Assembly (NCBI GenBank): GCA_030630065.1
Contig: DAOVNU010000025.1
Location: forward strand, 1-7,689
Length of the DNA: 7,689 bases
Reading direction: 5' to 3'
Origin: a bacterium
GTDB lineage: Bacteria; Ratteibacteria; UBA8468
A program made the translations under genes and the position numbers. How positions within the stretch are numbered: the stretch's first letter is position 1; each line of letters opens with the position of its first letter. Under the pieces are notes generated by a model. That model did no database searches. It was not told the DNA's origin and worked only from the letters and a program-made list of their open reading frames with translations. This document shows positions 1 through 5,126 of this stretch, in pieces.

Positions 1-78
1 ATACAGGACAAAAACTATGTTTCCGACTTTGATCGCGAAGTGAAAAAATTACTTAATTCAAAAAAGAAAAAAACATGA
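1..78 (+). CDS. C-terminal end of an unidentified protein (partial)
   Basis: This open frame enters from the left edge and ends at TGA 76-78, giving 25 visible residues. The tail is strongly charged: a DKNYVSDFDREVKKLL-like amphipathic stretch is followed by a lysine-rich end (KKKKT). I do not recognise the family from so little sequence. Its stop overlaps the next start as ATGA (75-78), the usual layout of translationally coupled genes. If the next fragment is really the start of hsdR, this tail would belong to a gene of a type I restriction-modification operon, for example a specificity subunit or an accessory gene. That assignment rests on context only; nothing in the tail itself is diagnostic. 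Confidence 0.5.
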   Translation: MQDKNYVSDFDREVKKLLNSKKKKT

Positions 79-137
79 CCTACTTCAAGGAAGATACATT
101 AGTCCAACAAACAACTGCTGATTATCTGAATATTTGA
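75..137 (+). pseudogene. hsdR: Remnant of hsdR: N-terminal 20 codons of a type I restriction endonuclease R subunit
   Basis: The ATG at 75 overlaps the preceding stop (ATGA) and opens a 20-codon frame closed by TGA 135-137. The peptide contains YFKEDTLVQQTTADYL. From memory this closely resembles the N-terminus of one group of HsdR proteins, which start with a short F-x-E-D-x-x-V-Q-Q segment and then continue with a GW-containing stretch into the nuclease and helicase domains. Full HsdR is about 800-1100 residues, so nearly everything is missing. None of the three plus frames downstream carries a recognisable continuation, and repeats follow. The simplest reading is a deletion that fused the hsdR start to unrelated intergenic DNA. 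The alternative is a chance short ORF; the conserved-looking motif and the ATGA coupling argue against it. Confidence 0.5.
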
Positions 138-164
138 CAGAACCAAAATGGAGCATGTGATTAT
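134..164 (+). promoter_or_regulatory. Possible sigma70-type promoter for miaB
   Basis: A perfect -35 hexamer TTGACA (134-139) is followed after 19 bp by GATTAT (159-164), a 4/6 match to TATAAT preceded by an extended -10 TGT (156-158). Transcription would start near 171, giving miaB a leader of about 200 nt that contains all the hairpin repeats. The 19-bp spacer is longer than ideal and the -35 overlaps the hsdR remnant's stop codon, so this is a weak prediction. Confidence 0.27.
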
Positions 165-202
165 GGCACAAATAGTGTAGATGTGGCACAAAAGATGGCA
201 CA
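164..202 (+). repeat. Three direct copies of TGGCACA
   Basis: The heptamer TGGCACA occurs at 164-170, 184-190 and 196-202. Start-to-start spacings are 20 and 12 bp, and each copy is preceded by AT or GT. No coding frame explains it. It may be a cluster of protein-binding sites, the end of a decayed insertion element, or slippage-derived repetition. The first two copies lie on the same face of the helix (20 bp is about two turns). Confidence 0.5.
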
Positions 203-250
203 TAAGTTCAAAAATTGAAATTAAAGAGTGTTAACAAAAAAAATAGGAGG

Positions 251-283
251 GATTGCCACGACCTTCGGTCTCGCAATGACAGG
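251..283 (+). repeat. REP-like palindromic repeat (GATTGC...GCAATGACAGG type)
   Basis: ATTGC (252-256) pairs with GCAAT (273-277). Inside it, GACC (260-263) pairs with GGTC (267-270) around a TTC loop. On the minus strand the unit reads as a variant of CATTGCGAG...GGCAATCC, a short dispersed palindrome seen in intergenic DNA of many unrelated bacteria. It has no encoded protein and no following T-run, so it is not a typical intrinsic terminator. A single copy is present in the window, so dispersal is assumed from prior knowledge. Confidence 0.6.
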
Positions 284-287
284 ATGG

Positions 288-310
288 GCAGAGTAAACTC
301 TGCTACTACA
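288..310 (+). repeat. Hairpin repeat unit 1 (GCAGAGT-AA-ACTCTGC + TACTACA)
   Basis: Perfect 7-bp arms 288-294 and 297-303 flank a 2-nt AA centre and are followed by TACTACA (304-310). It is the first of three units with the same design: GC at both outer ends, variable inner arms, 2-nt centre, then a WACTACA tail. Confidence 0.75.
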
Positions 311-313
311 GAA

Positions 314-337
314 GCAAAGCAAGCTTTGCAACTACAA
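314..337 (+). repeat. Hairpin repeat unit 2 (GCAAAGC-AA-GCTTTGC + AACTACAA)
   Basis: Perfect 7-bp arms 314-320 and 323-329 flank a 2-nt AA centre and are followed by AACTACAA (330-337). Compared with unit 1, two positions of the left arm differ (AGAGT versus AAAGC), and both changes are matched in the right arm, so pairing is kept. Confidence 0.75.
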
Positions 338-344
338 TAAGTTC

Positions 345-368
345 GCTCCATGAATGGAGCAACTACAA
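345..368 (+). repeat. Hairpin repeat unit 3 (GCTCCAT-GA-ATGGAGC + AACTACAA), next to the miaB start
   Basis: Perfect 7-bp arms 345-351 and 354-360 flank a GA centre and are followed by AACTACAA (361-368). The inner arm sequence is almost wholly different from units 1 and 2, yet pairing, length and the 3' tail are preserved. The right arm contains GGAG (356-359), 10 nt before the GTG start of miaB, so this unit may supply the miaB ribosome binding site and could bury it in the stem. Confidence 0.75.
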
Positions 369-369
369 A

Positions 370-1509
370 GTGGAGAAAAAATTCCTCATTAAAACCTATG
401 GATGTCAGATGAATGTGGCGGATTCGGAGAGAATCCGCTCGCTTCTTTTGAGGGATGGCTACCAGGAGACCGCAGATATGGGGGAAGCCGGGCTGATTAT
501 CCTTAATACCTGCGCGGTGAGGAAACATGCGGAAGATAGAGCCCTTGCTCGCTTAAATTCCCTGAAACATTATAAAAGAAAGAATCCGGATTTGATTATT
601 GGTCTCTTTGGCTGTGTTCCTTCCTTTTACGGAGAAAAACTTCTTGAAGAATTCCCTCATTTAAGTATTCTTTGTGGACCAAAAGGCATCGGAGAAATAA
701 ACTCGCTTTTGCAAAAGGCAGAGAAAGGAGAGAGAGTTGCCTCGCTGAATGGAAAAAACAACCTTTTTGATGACAGGTGCATCCTAACAGGAAAGAAGAA
801 GGCAGTATTTTTGCCGATTATGCAGGGATGCGATAATTTCTGTTCCTATTGCGTAGTTCCCTATACCAGGGGCAGGGAAAGAAGTAAGCCCTCCCTGCAG
901 ATTATGGAGGAGGCAGAAAATTTAGTCAGTCAAGGGGTAAGGGAGATTATGCTTTTAGGGCAGAACGTCAATTCTTACGGCAAGGGTCTTACGGAAAAGA
1001 TTGATTTTGCGGGATTGTTGAAATTGGTCGGCAAAATAAAAGATTTAGAGAAAATCAAGTTTATGACTTCTCATCCTAAAGACATTTCTCAAAATCTTCT
1101 GGAGGTAATCGCCTCCTCTGAAAAGATTGAGAAACGTTTGCATCTTCCGGTCCAATCCGGCTCTGACTCTATTCTGGAAAGGATGAATCGCGGTTATACT
1201 GTGAAAGATTATAAAAAAATCATCAAAAATGCCCGGGAACTTATGCCAAAAATTTCCATTTCTACCGACATCATCGTCGGTTTCCCGGGAGAGAGAGAAG
1301 ATGATTTTCGGCAAACCCTGAAACTTCTTACGGAGATTCGTTTTGATTCAATTTTTGCCTTTAAGTATTCAAACCGACCAAAGACGGCTGCCGGACGTTT
1401 TCCCGGTCAGATTCCTCAAGAGGAAAAGGAAAGGCGGCTAAAAGAAATCTTAGAATTGCAAAGAGAAATCAATCGGGCGAAGAGGAAGGCGGTTCAGAAG
1501 ATTCTTTAA
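370..1509 (+). CDS. miaB: tRNA-2-methylthio-N6-dimethylallyladenosine synthase-like protein (MiaB), lacking the TRAM domain
   Basis: MiaB is a cytoplasmic radical-SAM enzyme that methylthiolates i6A37 of tRNAs reading UNN codons. The N-terminal MTTase domain (about 1-125) has the three cluster cysteines C12 (YGCQMN), C48 (NTCAVR) and C82 (FGCVPS). The radical-SAM core has C154/C158/C161 in GCDNFCSYC, followed by VVPYTRGRERS, a MiaB hallmark. Later family motifs include HLPVQSGSD, STDIIVGFPGE and a YSNRP loop. The GTG start is chosen because family homology begins at once and no in-frame start exists upstream before the TGA at 277. At 379 residues it is about 60-70 shorter than usual: it ends right after the helix LQREINRAKRKA, where the RNA-binding TRAM domain should begin. 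Its last 41 bp overlap the convergent OB-fold gene. The family call is firm; full MiaB activity is uncertain. Confidence 0.88.
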   Translation: MEKKFLIKTYGCQMNVADSERIRSLLLRDGYQETADMGEAGLIILNTCAVRKHAEDRALARLNSLKHYKRKNPDLIIGLFGCVPSFYGEKLLEEFPHLSILCGPKGIGEINSLLQKAEKGERVASLNGKNNLFDDRCILTGKKKAVFLPIMQGCDNFCSYCVVPYTRGRERSKPSLQIMEEAENLVSQGVREIMLLGQNVNSYGKGLTEKIDFAGLLKLVGKIKDLEKIKFMTSHPKDISQNLLEVIASSEKIEKRLHLPVQSGSDSILERMNRGYTVKDYKKIIKNARELMPKISISTDIIVGFPGEREDDFRQTLKLLTEIRFDSIFAFKYSNRPKTAAGRFPGQIPQEEKERRLKEILELQREINRAKRKAVQKIL

Positions 1510-1999
1510 GGGAGGAGTTGCGAAGAATGGAAAGGAGAAGAAAACCTAAAGCGGCAATAGCCAGAATTCCTACCAATTGGGCTTTTTTCATATTTAAAGA
1601 ATGTACAATTTCCCTGCCGGATTCCACCACCTCCAATTCCTGAGCATGGATATCAAGCCCTCCTTGATGTTGGGAACAACACCTATTAAAAATACCGGAG
1701 ATTCTAACTTTATCTCCTTTTGTTTTGTAGGAACCGGCAAATTTAATTTTTTCTAAATCCTCTCTTTTGCACCAGATTCCAATCACACTTTCGCCGTCGC
1801 TGACATTAATCCAGCCATATTCTCCCCGGCACATCACATCCCCGATTACCTCTCCCTCATAGGTTACCGTTTCCCCATTATATTTCTCAGCATTCCTAAT
1901 CAACTCCATACTGGAAACCCCCTCAGCACAGAGAGAAGAGGAAAAAATAGCCAAAAATAAACATATAAAGAATAGTTGCAAAACCCTTTTTTTAAACAT
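1469..1999 (-). CDS. Secreted, membrane-anchored OB-fold protein of unknown function (Trk operon)
   Basis: This 176-aa protein starts with a basic, hydrophobic signal peptide (about 1-25, possible cleavage after LCA). The cysteine there is not in a good lipobox. A small beta-rich domain (about 40-126) follows, reading YNGETVTYEGEVIGDVM, then WINVSDG and IGIW, then KGDKVRISGIF, which fits an OB-fold of the nucleic-acid-binding/tRNA_anti-like type. One transmembrane helix (about 140-160) and a low-complexity Ser/Pro tail end it. The domain would lie outside the cytoplasm. ATG 1999 is preferred over an upstream in-frame start at 2077 because it puts the signal peptide at the N-terminus and follows AAAGGAAAG. 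It begins 2 nt after the trkH stop and is the last gene of the operon. The last 13 residues (164-176) are encoded antisense to the end of miaB. Its function is unknown; a role with TrkH is inferred from position only. Confidence 0.72.
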   Translation of the reverse strand: MFKKRVLQLFFICLFLAIFSSSLCAEGVSSMELIRNAEKYNGETVTYEGEVIGDVMCRGEYGWINVSDGESVIGIWCKREDLEKIKFAGSYKTKGDKVRISGIFNRCCSQHQGGLDIHAQELEVVESGREIVHSLNMKKAQLVGILAIAALGFLLLSILRNSSLKESSEPPSSSPD

Positions 2000-2001
2000 A
2001 T

Positions 2002-3504
2002 TTACTTTCCTTTTATTAAAGCACCGATAAAGCCAAAAAGCACAAAGACAGCCATAAATTCCAGCCGTCCGCACCACATCTGAAAAATATAGATAACCTT
2101 AAGCAAAACAGGCATCTCTACCGAAGTAATGCCACAGGAAAGCCCAACGTTGGCACCTGCAGAGACCGACTCAAACAGAGCAAGTTCGAAAGGATAGCCA
2201 AAAAAGACCCCGATAACCGCTCCAAAAAGATAAAGAAGAACATAGGCAAGAATAATGAGCGCCGCAGACCTCACCTGGGTATCCTCCAAAATTCTCTCTT
2301 TGAAATGATGAAACTTTTGCACAATAACACCGGACTCAGGCGACATTAATTGTCTTATTTCCTTTAAAAAACCACGAAAGACAATCCCGATTCTCAAAAT
2401 CTTGATTCCTCCGGCAGTGGATGAAGAACATCCTCCAATTCCCATTGCAATAATTATCCCAAGAAGAGCAAGCGGACCCCAACCTCTAAGGAACTGCTCC
2501 TTATAGATTGTCATATAGCCGGTGCCGGAATGTCCGGAAACCAGTTGATAGAAACCTCTGCGAAAGAGAGCAAGATTTCCGGAATAGAGATTTGTTTTCA
2601 TTAACCCCAGCACCACCAGGGTAAAGGTAATCATCATCGTGATGAAAAAGGTAAGGGTCTCGATATTGCGATAGAGTTCTCTTCGTCTACCTGTCCAGAG
2701 CGCATAATGAAGGCCAAAATTAAGGGAACCAACAACAAAGAGAATAATGGTAATTATCTCGATGAGAAAACTATGATAGTAAAGAATATTCTGGGACTGG
2801 GGAGCAAATCCACCGGTATCCCAAGCCGCCATAAAGAGCATTAGTCCCTGTAGAAATGAGCGCATTGGTTTCAGCCCCTCTAAAATTCCTGCTCCCGTGA
2901 GAAGGGAAGTTCCCAGAATTAACCAGATAAAACTCACGAGCCAGATAAAACGGGCGGTCTGAATGACGTTGGGCAGAATTTTCTCTTCCCTTGCCTCCCC
3001 CACATAGATGCTAAAAGCACCCCCAATCCCCCTAACAAAGAAGGTCAGAGCAATGACTACAATTCCCTGCCCGCCCACAAACATCATCAAGTGCCTCCAG
3101 ATGTTATGGCTATAGGAGAGATGGTCAAGGTTACGAATGAGGGTAAGACCGCAGGTAGCAAATCCGCTCATAGCATCAAAAGAGGCGTCAAGGAAATTAA
3201 TAAAGTGGCCGGAGAGATAAAGAGGAATTGCCCCGAGAAGCATTGCAAACAACCAGGAGAGAGAAGCAACGACCATACCATGAGTCCAGTTGAGTTCTTT
3301 GGAGCGGGGAATGAGGGAAAGAAGAAAATAACCGATAATAAATGAAACAAGGGCAGCCAAAAGAAAGTCAAGGGCAGGGTTCCATTCCTTGAAGCAAAGA
3401 GCAACAATCAGGGGAATAAACATCAAAACCCCTAACCCAATGATTAACTTACCAAGGTAGTAGCCAATGACTTTAAGGTCTTCGAGTTTTGGTTTAAAAA
3501 TCAT
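2002..3504 (-). CDS. trkH: Trk/Ktr-type potassium uptake membrane subunit TrkH
   Basis: This 500-residue integral membrane protein belongs to the TrkH/KtrB superfamily, the K+-conducting subunit of Trk systems. The four pore-loop repeats can be seen: SGFATCGLT (113-121), DTGGFAP (229-235), SGHSGTGYM (323-331) and SAGANVGLS (448-456), each carrying the expected filter glycine. The intramembrane-loop region GGCSSSTAGGIK (357-368), typical of the family, is intact, and the C-terminal MWCGRLEFMAVFVL helix matches the conserved GRLE end. Length is normal for the family. The start overlaps the stop of the preceding small gene as TGATG, implying translational coupling, with a weak GGAT about 7 nt upstream. 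It should assemble with the two TrkA proteins encoded upstream in the same operon. K+ selectivity is expected; Na+ co-transport cannot be judged. Confidence 0.93.
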   Translation of the reverse strand: MIFKPKLEDLKVIGYYLGKLIIGLGVLMFIPLIVALCFKEWNPALDFLLAALVSFIIGYFLLSLIPRSKELNWTHGMVVASLSWLFAMLLGAIPLYLSGHFINFLDASFDAMSGFATCGLTLIRNLDHLSYSHNIWRHLMMFVGGQGIVVIALTFFVRGIGGAFSIYVGEAREEKILPNVIQTARFIWLVSFIWLILGTSLLTGAGILEGLKPMRSFLQGLMLFMAAWDTGGFAPQSQNILYYHSFLIEIITIILFVVGSLNFGLHYALWTGRRRELYRNIETLTFFITMMITFTLVVLGLMKTNLYSGNLALFRRGFYQLVSGHSGTGYMTIYKEQFLRGWGPLALLGIIIAMGIGGCSSSTAGGIKILRIGIVFRGFLKEIRQLMSPESGVIVQKFHHFKERILEDTQVRSAALIILAYVLLYLFGAVIGVFFGYPFELALFESVSAGANVGLSCGITSVEMPVLLKVIYIFQMWCGRLEFMAVFVLFGFIGALIKGK

Positions 3505-3638
3505 CAGAAAATCCGGATAAATAAGAGGAGAAGAAAGGAAATGAAGATAAGAATAAGCGGATAGGTAATTTCGGTTAAAATTCCTAAGACCGCTTTCCCT
3601 GTAATTTCGGGTAACTTAAGAATAGTTTTTAGAGCCAT
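3504..3638 (-). CDS. Small single-helix membrane protein between trkA-2 and trkH (44 aa)
   Basis: This small gene starts 1 nt after the trkA-2 stop (TAAAATG) and its TGA overlaps the trkH start (TGATG), so it fills the space between two Trk genes exactly. The 44-aa product has an amphipathic basic N-terminal half (MALKTILKLPEITGKAVLG) and a strongly hydrophobic C-terminal helix (about 26-42, rich in L, I and F) that ends almost at the C-terminus. The frame is open further upstream to 3695, but that part would overlap trkA-2, and ATG 3638 fits the operon spacing. I do not recognise a family. By analogy with KdpF, a small helix of another K+ pump, it may stabilise or tune TrkH; this is inference from position and shape. 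Confidence 0.62.
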   Translation of the reverse strand: MALKTILKLPEITGKAVLGILTEITYPLILIFISFLLLLFIRIF

Positions 3639-3639
3639 T

Positions 3640-4311
3640 TTACTTTTTTTCCGAAGGGCCGAGGAGAGCACGCAGCAACTCCTGTTCCTTCTCAAGAGAT
3701 GTCAGAGCAATAACCTCATCGGCTACCTGCAAAACCGTATCACTGCGGGGAATCAAGACCTGTGTCCCTCTGATAATGGAAACAATCACGGCATCATTGG
3801 GAAGATTAATGTTCTTTACTTCCTTATTAATCGTTGGTGAATCATCCGGTAAATCAATTCTTACCAAAGCTAATTTTCCCTTCCTGAAGGTTGCCAAATT
3901 AACGAAATCGTCCAGCGAAACCTCCTCTTCAATAATCTTGGCAATAATTCCTGTACTGTTCACCGGAACGTCAACGCCCAATTTACCAAAAATATGCTCA
4001 TTTTTGGAATCATTTACCAGGGCAACAGTGCGGGAAAGATGAAAGATTTCCTTTGCCAACTGGCAGATAACGAGATTATCCTCATCATTTCCTGTGACCG
4101 CAGCAACAACGTCGGCTCGCTCTGCTCCCGCTGCCTCTAAAGAAGAAGTACGGCACCAATCACCATTAATCACCAGAATGTCAAGTTCTTTAGTAATAAG
4201 TTTACAGGTCTCCTTATCCTTCTCGATAAGACTGACCGTATGCTTATCCTGTATAAGTCGCTTAGCAAGATAGTAGCCAATCTTTTTTCCGCCAACAATA
4301 ATAATATGCAT
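3640..4311 (-). CDS. trkA: TrkA-type K+ channel regulatory subunit, second copy, with degenerate nucleotide-binding motif
   Basis: This 223-aa cytoplasmic protein has an RCK_N Rossmann domain (about 1-125) and an RCK_C domain (about 140-215), the usual short TrkA/KtrA layout. Family signatures include MHIIIVGG at the N-terminus, E30 at the ribose-binding position, TGNDEDNLVICQLAKE, and LGVDVPVNSTGIIAKIIEEEV. Two nucleotide-contact motifs are altered compared with its neighbour at 4314: the glycine motif reads GGKKIG (K9 where G is expected in GxGxxG), and the usual GDGxD reads GDWCR (50-54). It may bind nucleotide weakly or not at all while still forming the gating ring with the first TrkA. 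It starts 2 nt after the upstream trkA stop and lies 1 nt before the small membrane protein. Confidence 0.88.
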   Translation of the reverse strand: MHIIIVGGKKIGYYLAKRLIQDKHTVSLIEKDKETCKLITKELDILVINGDWCRTSSLEAAGAERADVVAAVTGNDEDNLVICQLAKEIFHLSRTVALVNDSKNEHIFGKLGVDVPVNSTGIIAKIIEEEVSLDDFVNLATFRKGKLALVRIDLPDDSPTINKEVKNINLPNDAVIVSIIRGTQVLIPRSDTVLQVADEVIALTSLEKEQELLRALLGPSEKK

Positions 4312-4313
4312 AA

Positions 4314-4958
4314 TTACAATCCGAATTTCTTCTTGACCTTTTTAAGGTTTTTCATCACCACCACACCCAGGATGTAATCCCCTTTTGTTAGGATAGAATC
4401 CGGGCGAGGAATAACCGGATGATTATTTTTTCTCATAACCACTACTAAAAACTCCCCGGGAATATTTACTTCCTCAATTTTTTTACCTTCCAATTCAGAA
4501 GATACGGAAATTTCCAAAACACCTAAATATCCGCTTTCGGTGAGATAACTGGAAAGATGACTTTCAATAATGCGGTCCCTGATGCGCGCCGCAATAAGCA
4601 TCGTACCGCTGATAATCTTTAAACCAAAACCGCGGTAAACCTCAGCCAGATCCGGCTCATAAACCCGCGTAATTACCCGGGGAACCTTAAAGATTTTTTG
4701 TCCAATCTGGGCAATCATAATGTTGCTCTTATCCGAATCGGTAACAGCAACAAAGGCATCGGCTTTTTCAATGCCTGCCTCTTTCAAAACCCCCAAATCC
4801 GAACCGTCACCGGTAATGGTCAAACCATTAAACATTTTACCCAGACGTTCAAATGCCTCTTGCTTTCTGTCGATAATAACCACGTTATGCCCTTCTTTCT
4901 GCAGAAGTTGAGATAACTGCTGGCCTACACGGCCACATCCAACAATAATGATATACAT
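4314..4958 (-). CDS. trkA: TrkA-type K+ channel regulatory subunit, first copy
   Basis: This 214-aa cytoplasmic RCK protein has a complete Rossmann motif GCGRVG (7-12), an acidic residue D30 at the end of the second strand (VVIIDRK), and an intact GDGSD (50-54). These are the features expected for binding NAD(H) or adenine nucleotides. AVTDSDKSNIMIAQ and the LKIISGTMLIAARI segment link to an RCK_C domain (about 135-205). The C-terminus is very basic (NLKKVKKKFGL). With the second TrkA it corresponds to the two halves of a long E. coli-type TrkA, split into separate genes. It begins 2 nt after the stop of the small 51-aa membrane protein, with no strong Shine-Dalgarno, which suggests translational coupling. 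Confidence 0.92.
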   Translation of the reverse strand: MYIIIVGCGRVGQQLSQLLQKEGHNVVIIDRKQEAFERLGKMFNGLTITGDGSDLGVLKEAGIEKADAFVAVTDSDKSNIMIAQIGQKIFKVPRVITRVYEPDLAEVYRGFGLKIISGTMLIAARIRDRIIESHLSSYLTESGYLGVLEISVSSELEGKKIEEVNIPGEFLVVVMRKNNHPVIPRPDSILTKGDYILGVVVMKNLKKVKKKFGL

Positions 4959-4960
4959 CT

Positions 4961-5116
4961 TTATTTTATGGCTTCAACAATTTTCCTAAAATTGTATCGT
5001 GGTTGGTGGGTTTTGCGAAAGTAGAGAACGCCTTCTCCAATGATTAAGGCCAGAAGAAGAAGGATAATAACCGTAATTTCTTCTCGTGAAAGGTTCTGGA
5101 ACACTGCAATTAACAT
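4961..5116 (-). CDS. Small single-helix membrane protein at the head of the Trk operon (51 aa)
   Basis: The product has a short polar N-terminus, one transmembrane helix (about 14-33, ITVIILLLLALIIGEGVLYF) containing a Gly-Glu-Gly, and a basic C-terminal tail (RKTHQPRYNFRKIVEAIK) that should face the cytoplasm. It ends 2 nt before trkA-1, so it is the first gene of the operon. I do not recognise a family. ATG 5116 is used here, but a promoter predicted just upstream would start transcription near 5110. In that case GTG 5104 (47 aa, 6-nt leader) is the more likely start. A longer TTG-started version to 5194 would run antisense into nadE and is not favoured. A cytoplasmic tail next to two RCK proteins makes it a candidate adaptor or modulator; this is inference. 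Confidence 0.58.
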   Translation of the reverse strand: MLIAVFQNLSREEITVIILLLLALIIGEGVLYFRKTHQPRYNFRKIVEAIK

Positions 5117-5126
5117 ACCATAAAAT
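5098..5126 (+). promoter_or_regulatory. Possible nadE promoter overlapping the divergent Trk promoter
   Basis: TAAAAT (5121-5126, 5/6 match to TATAAT) lies 17 bp after GGAACA (5098-5103, only 3/6 for the -35). Transcription would begin near 5133, about 40 nt before the nadE ATG. The -10 overlaps the Trk -10 on the other strand, so the two promoters would compete. The -35 is poor, so confidence is low. Confidence 0.27.

Larger units (their letters stand above)
138..369. other. Intergenic region with repeats between the hsdR remnant and miaB
   Basis: No supportable gene lies here. The first half (138-240) is AT-rich, with the three TGGCACA copies and a small TTCAA/TTGAA palindrome at 207-219. 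The second half (249-368) is filled with palindromic repeat units, annotated separately. A long reverse-strand open frame across 208-528 is an artefact of reading through the hairpins and antisense to miaB. Confidence 0.7.

Noticed and set aside
196..210. Sigma54 promoter from TGGCAC-N5-TTCA
   Set aside because: The -12 element should contain GC at the conserved position but reads TTCA, so only the -24 half fits.
135..219. TGA 135-137 as a recoded sense codon extending the hsdR-like peptide
   Set aside because: The continuation has no HsdR-like features and ends at another TGA, and other genes here (OB-fold protein, 44-aa protein) use TGA as their normal stop.
249..303. Intrinsic terminator
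   Set aside because: The hairpins are not followed by a T-run on either strand in a position that would serve a flanking gene.
288..368. CRISPR array
   Set aside because: The three units have differing sequences with 3- and 7-base gaps. There are no constant repeats or spacers of CRISPR length, and no cas genes.
208..528. 106-aa reverse-strand open frame across the repeats and the miaB start
   Set aside because: It translates hairpin repeats and antisense miaB, has no recognisable motif, and miaB on the other strand is strongly supported.
1510..1570. Frameshifted TRAM domain after miaB
   Set aside because: Both other plus frames give short, charged, non-TRAM peptides that stop within about 16 codons.
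3091..3345. Plus-strand 84-aa open frame inside trkH
   Set aside because: It is antisense to well-conserved TrkH pore-region codons and has no family features; it is a shadow of trkH.
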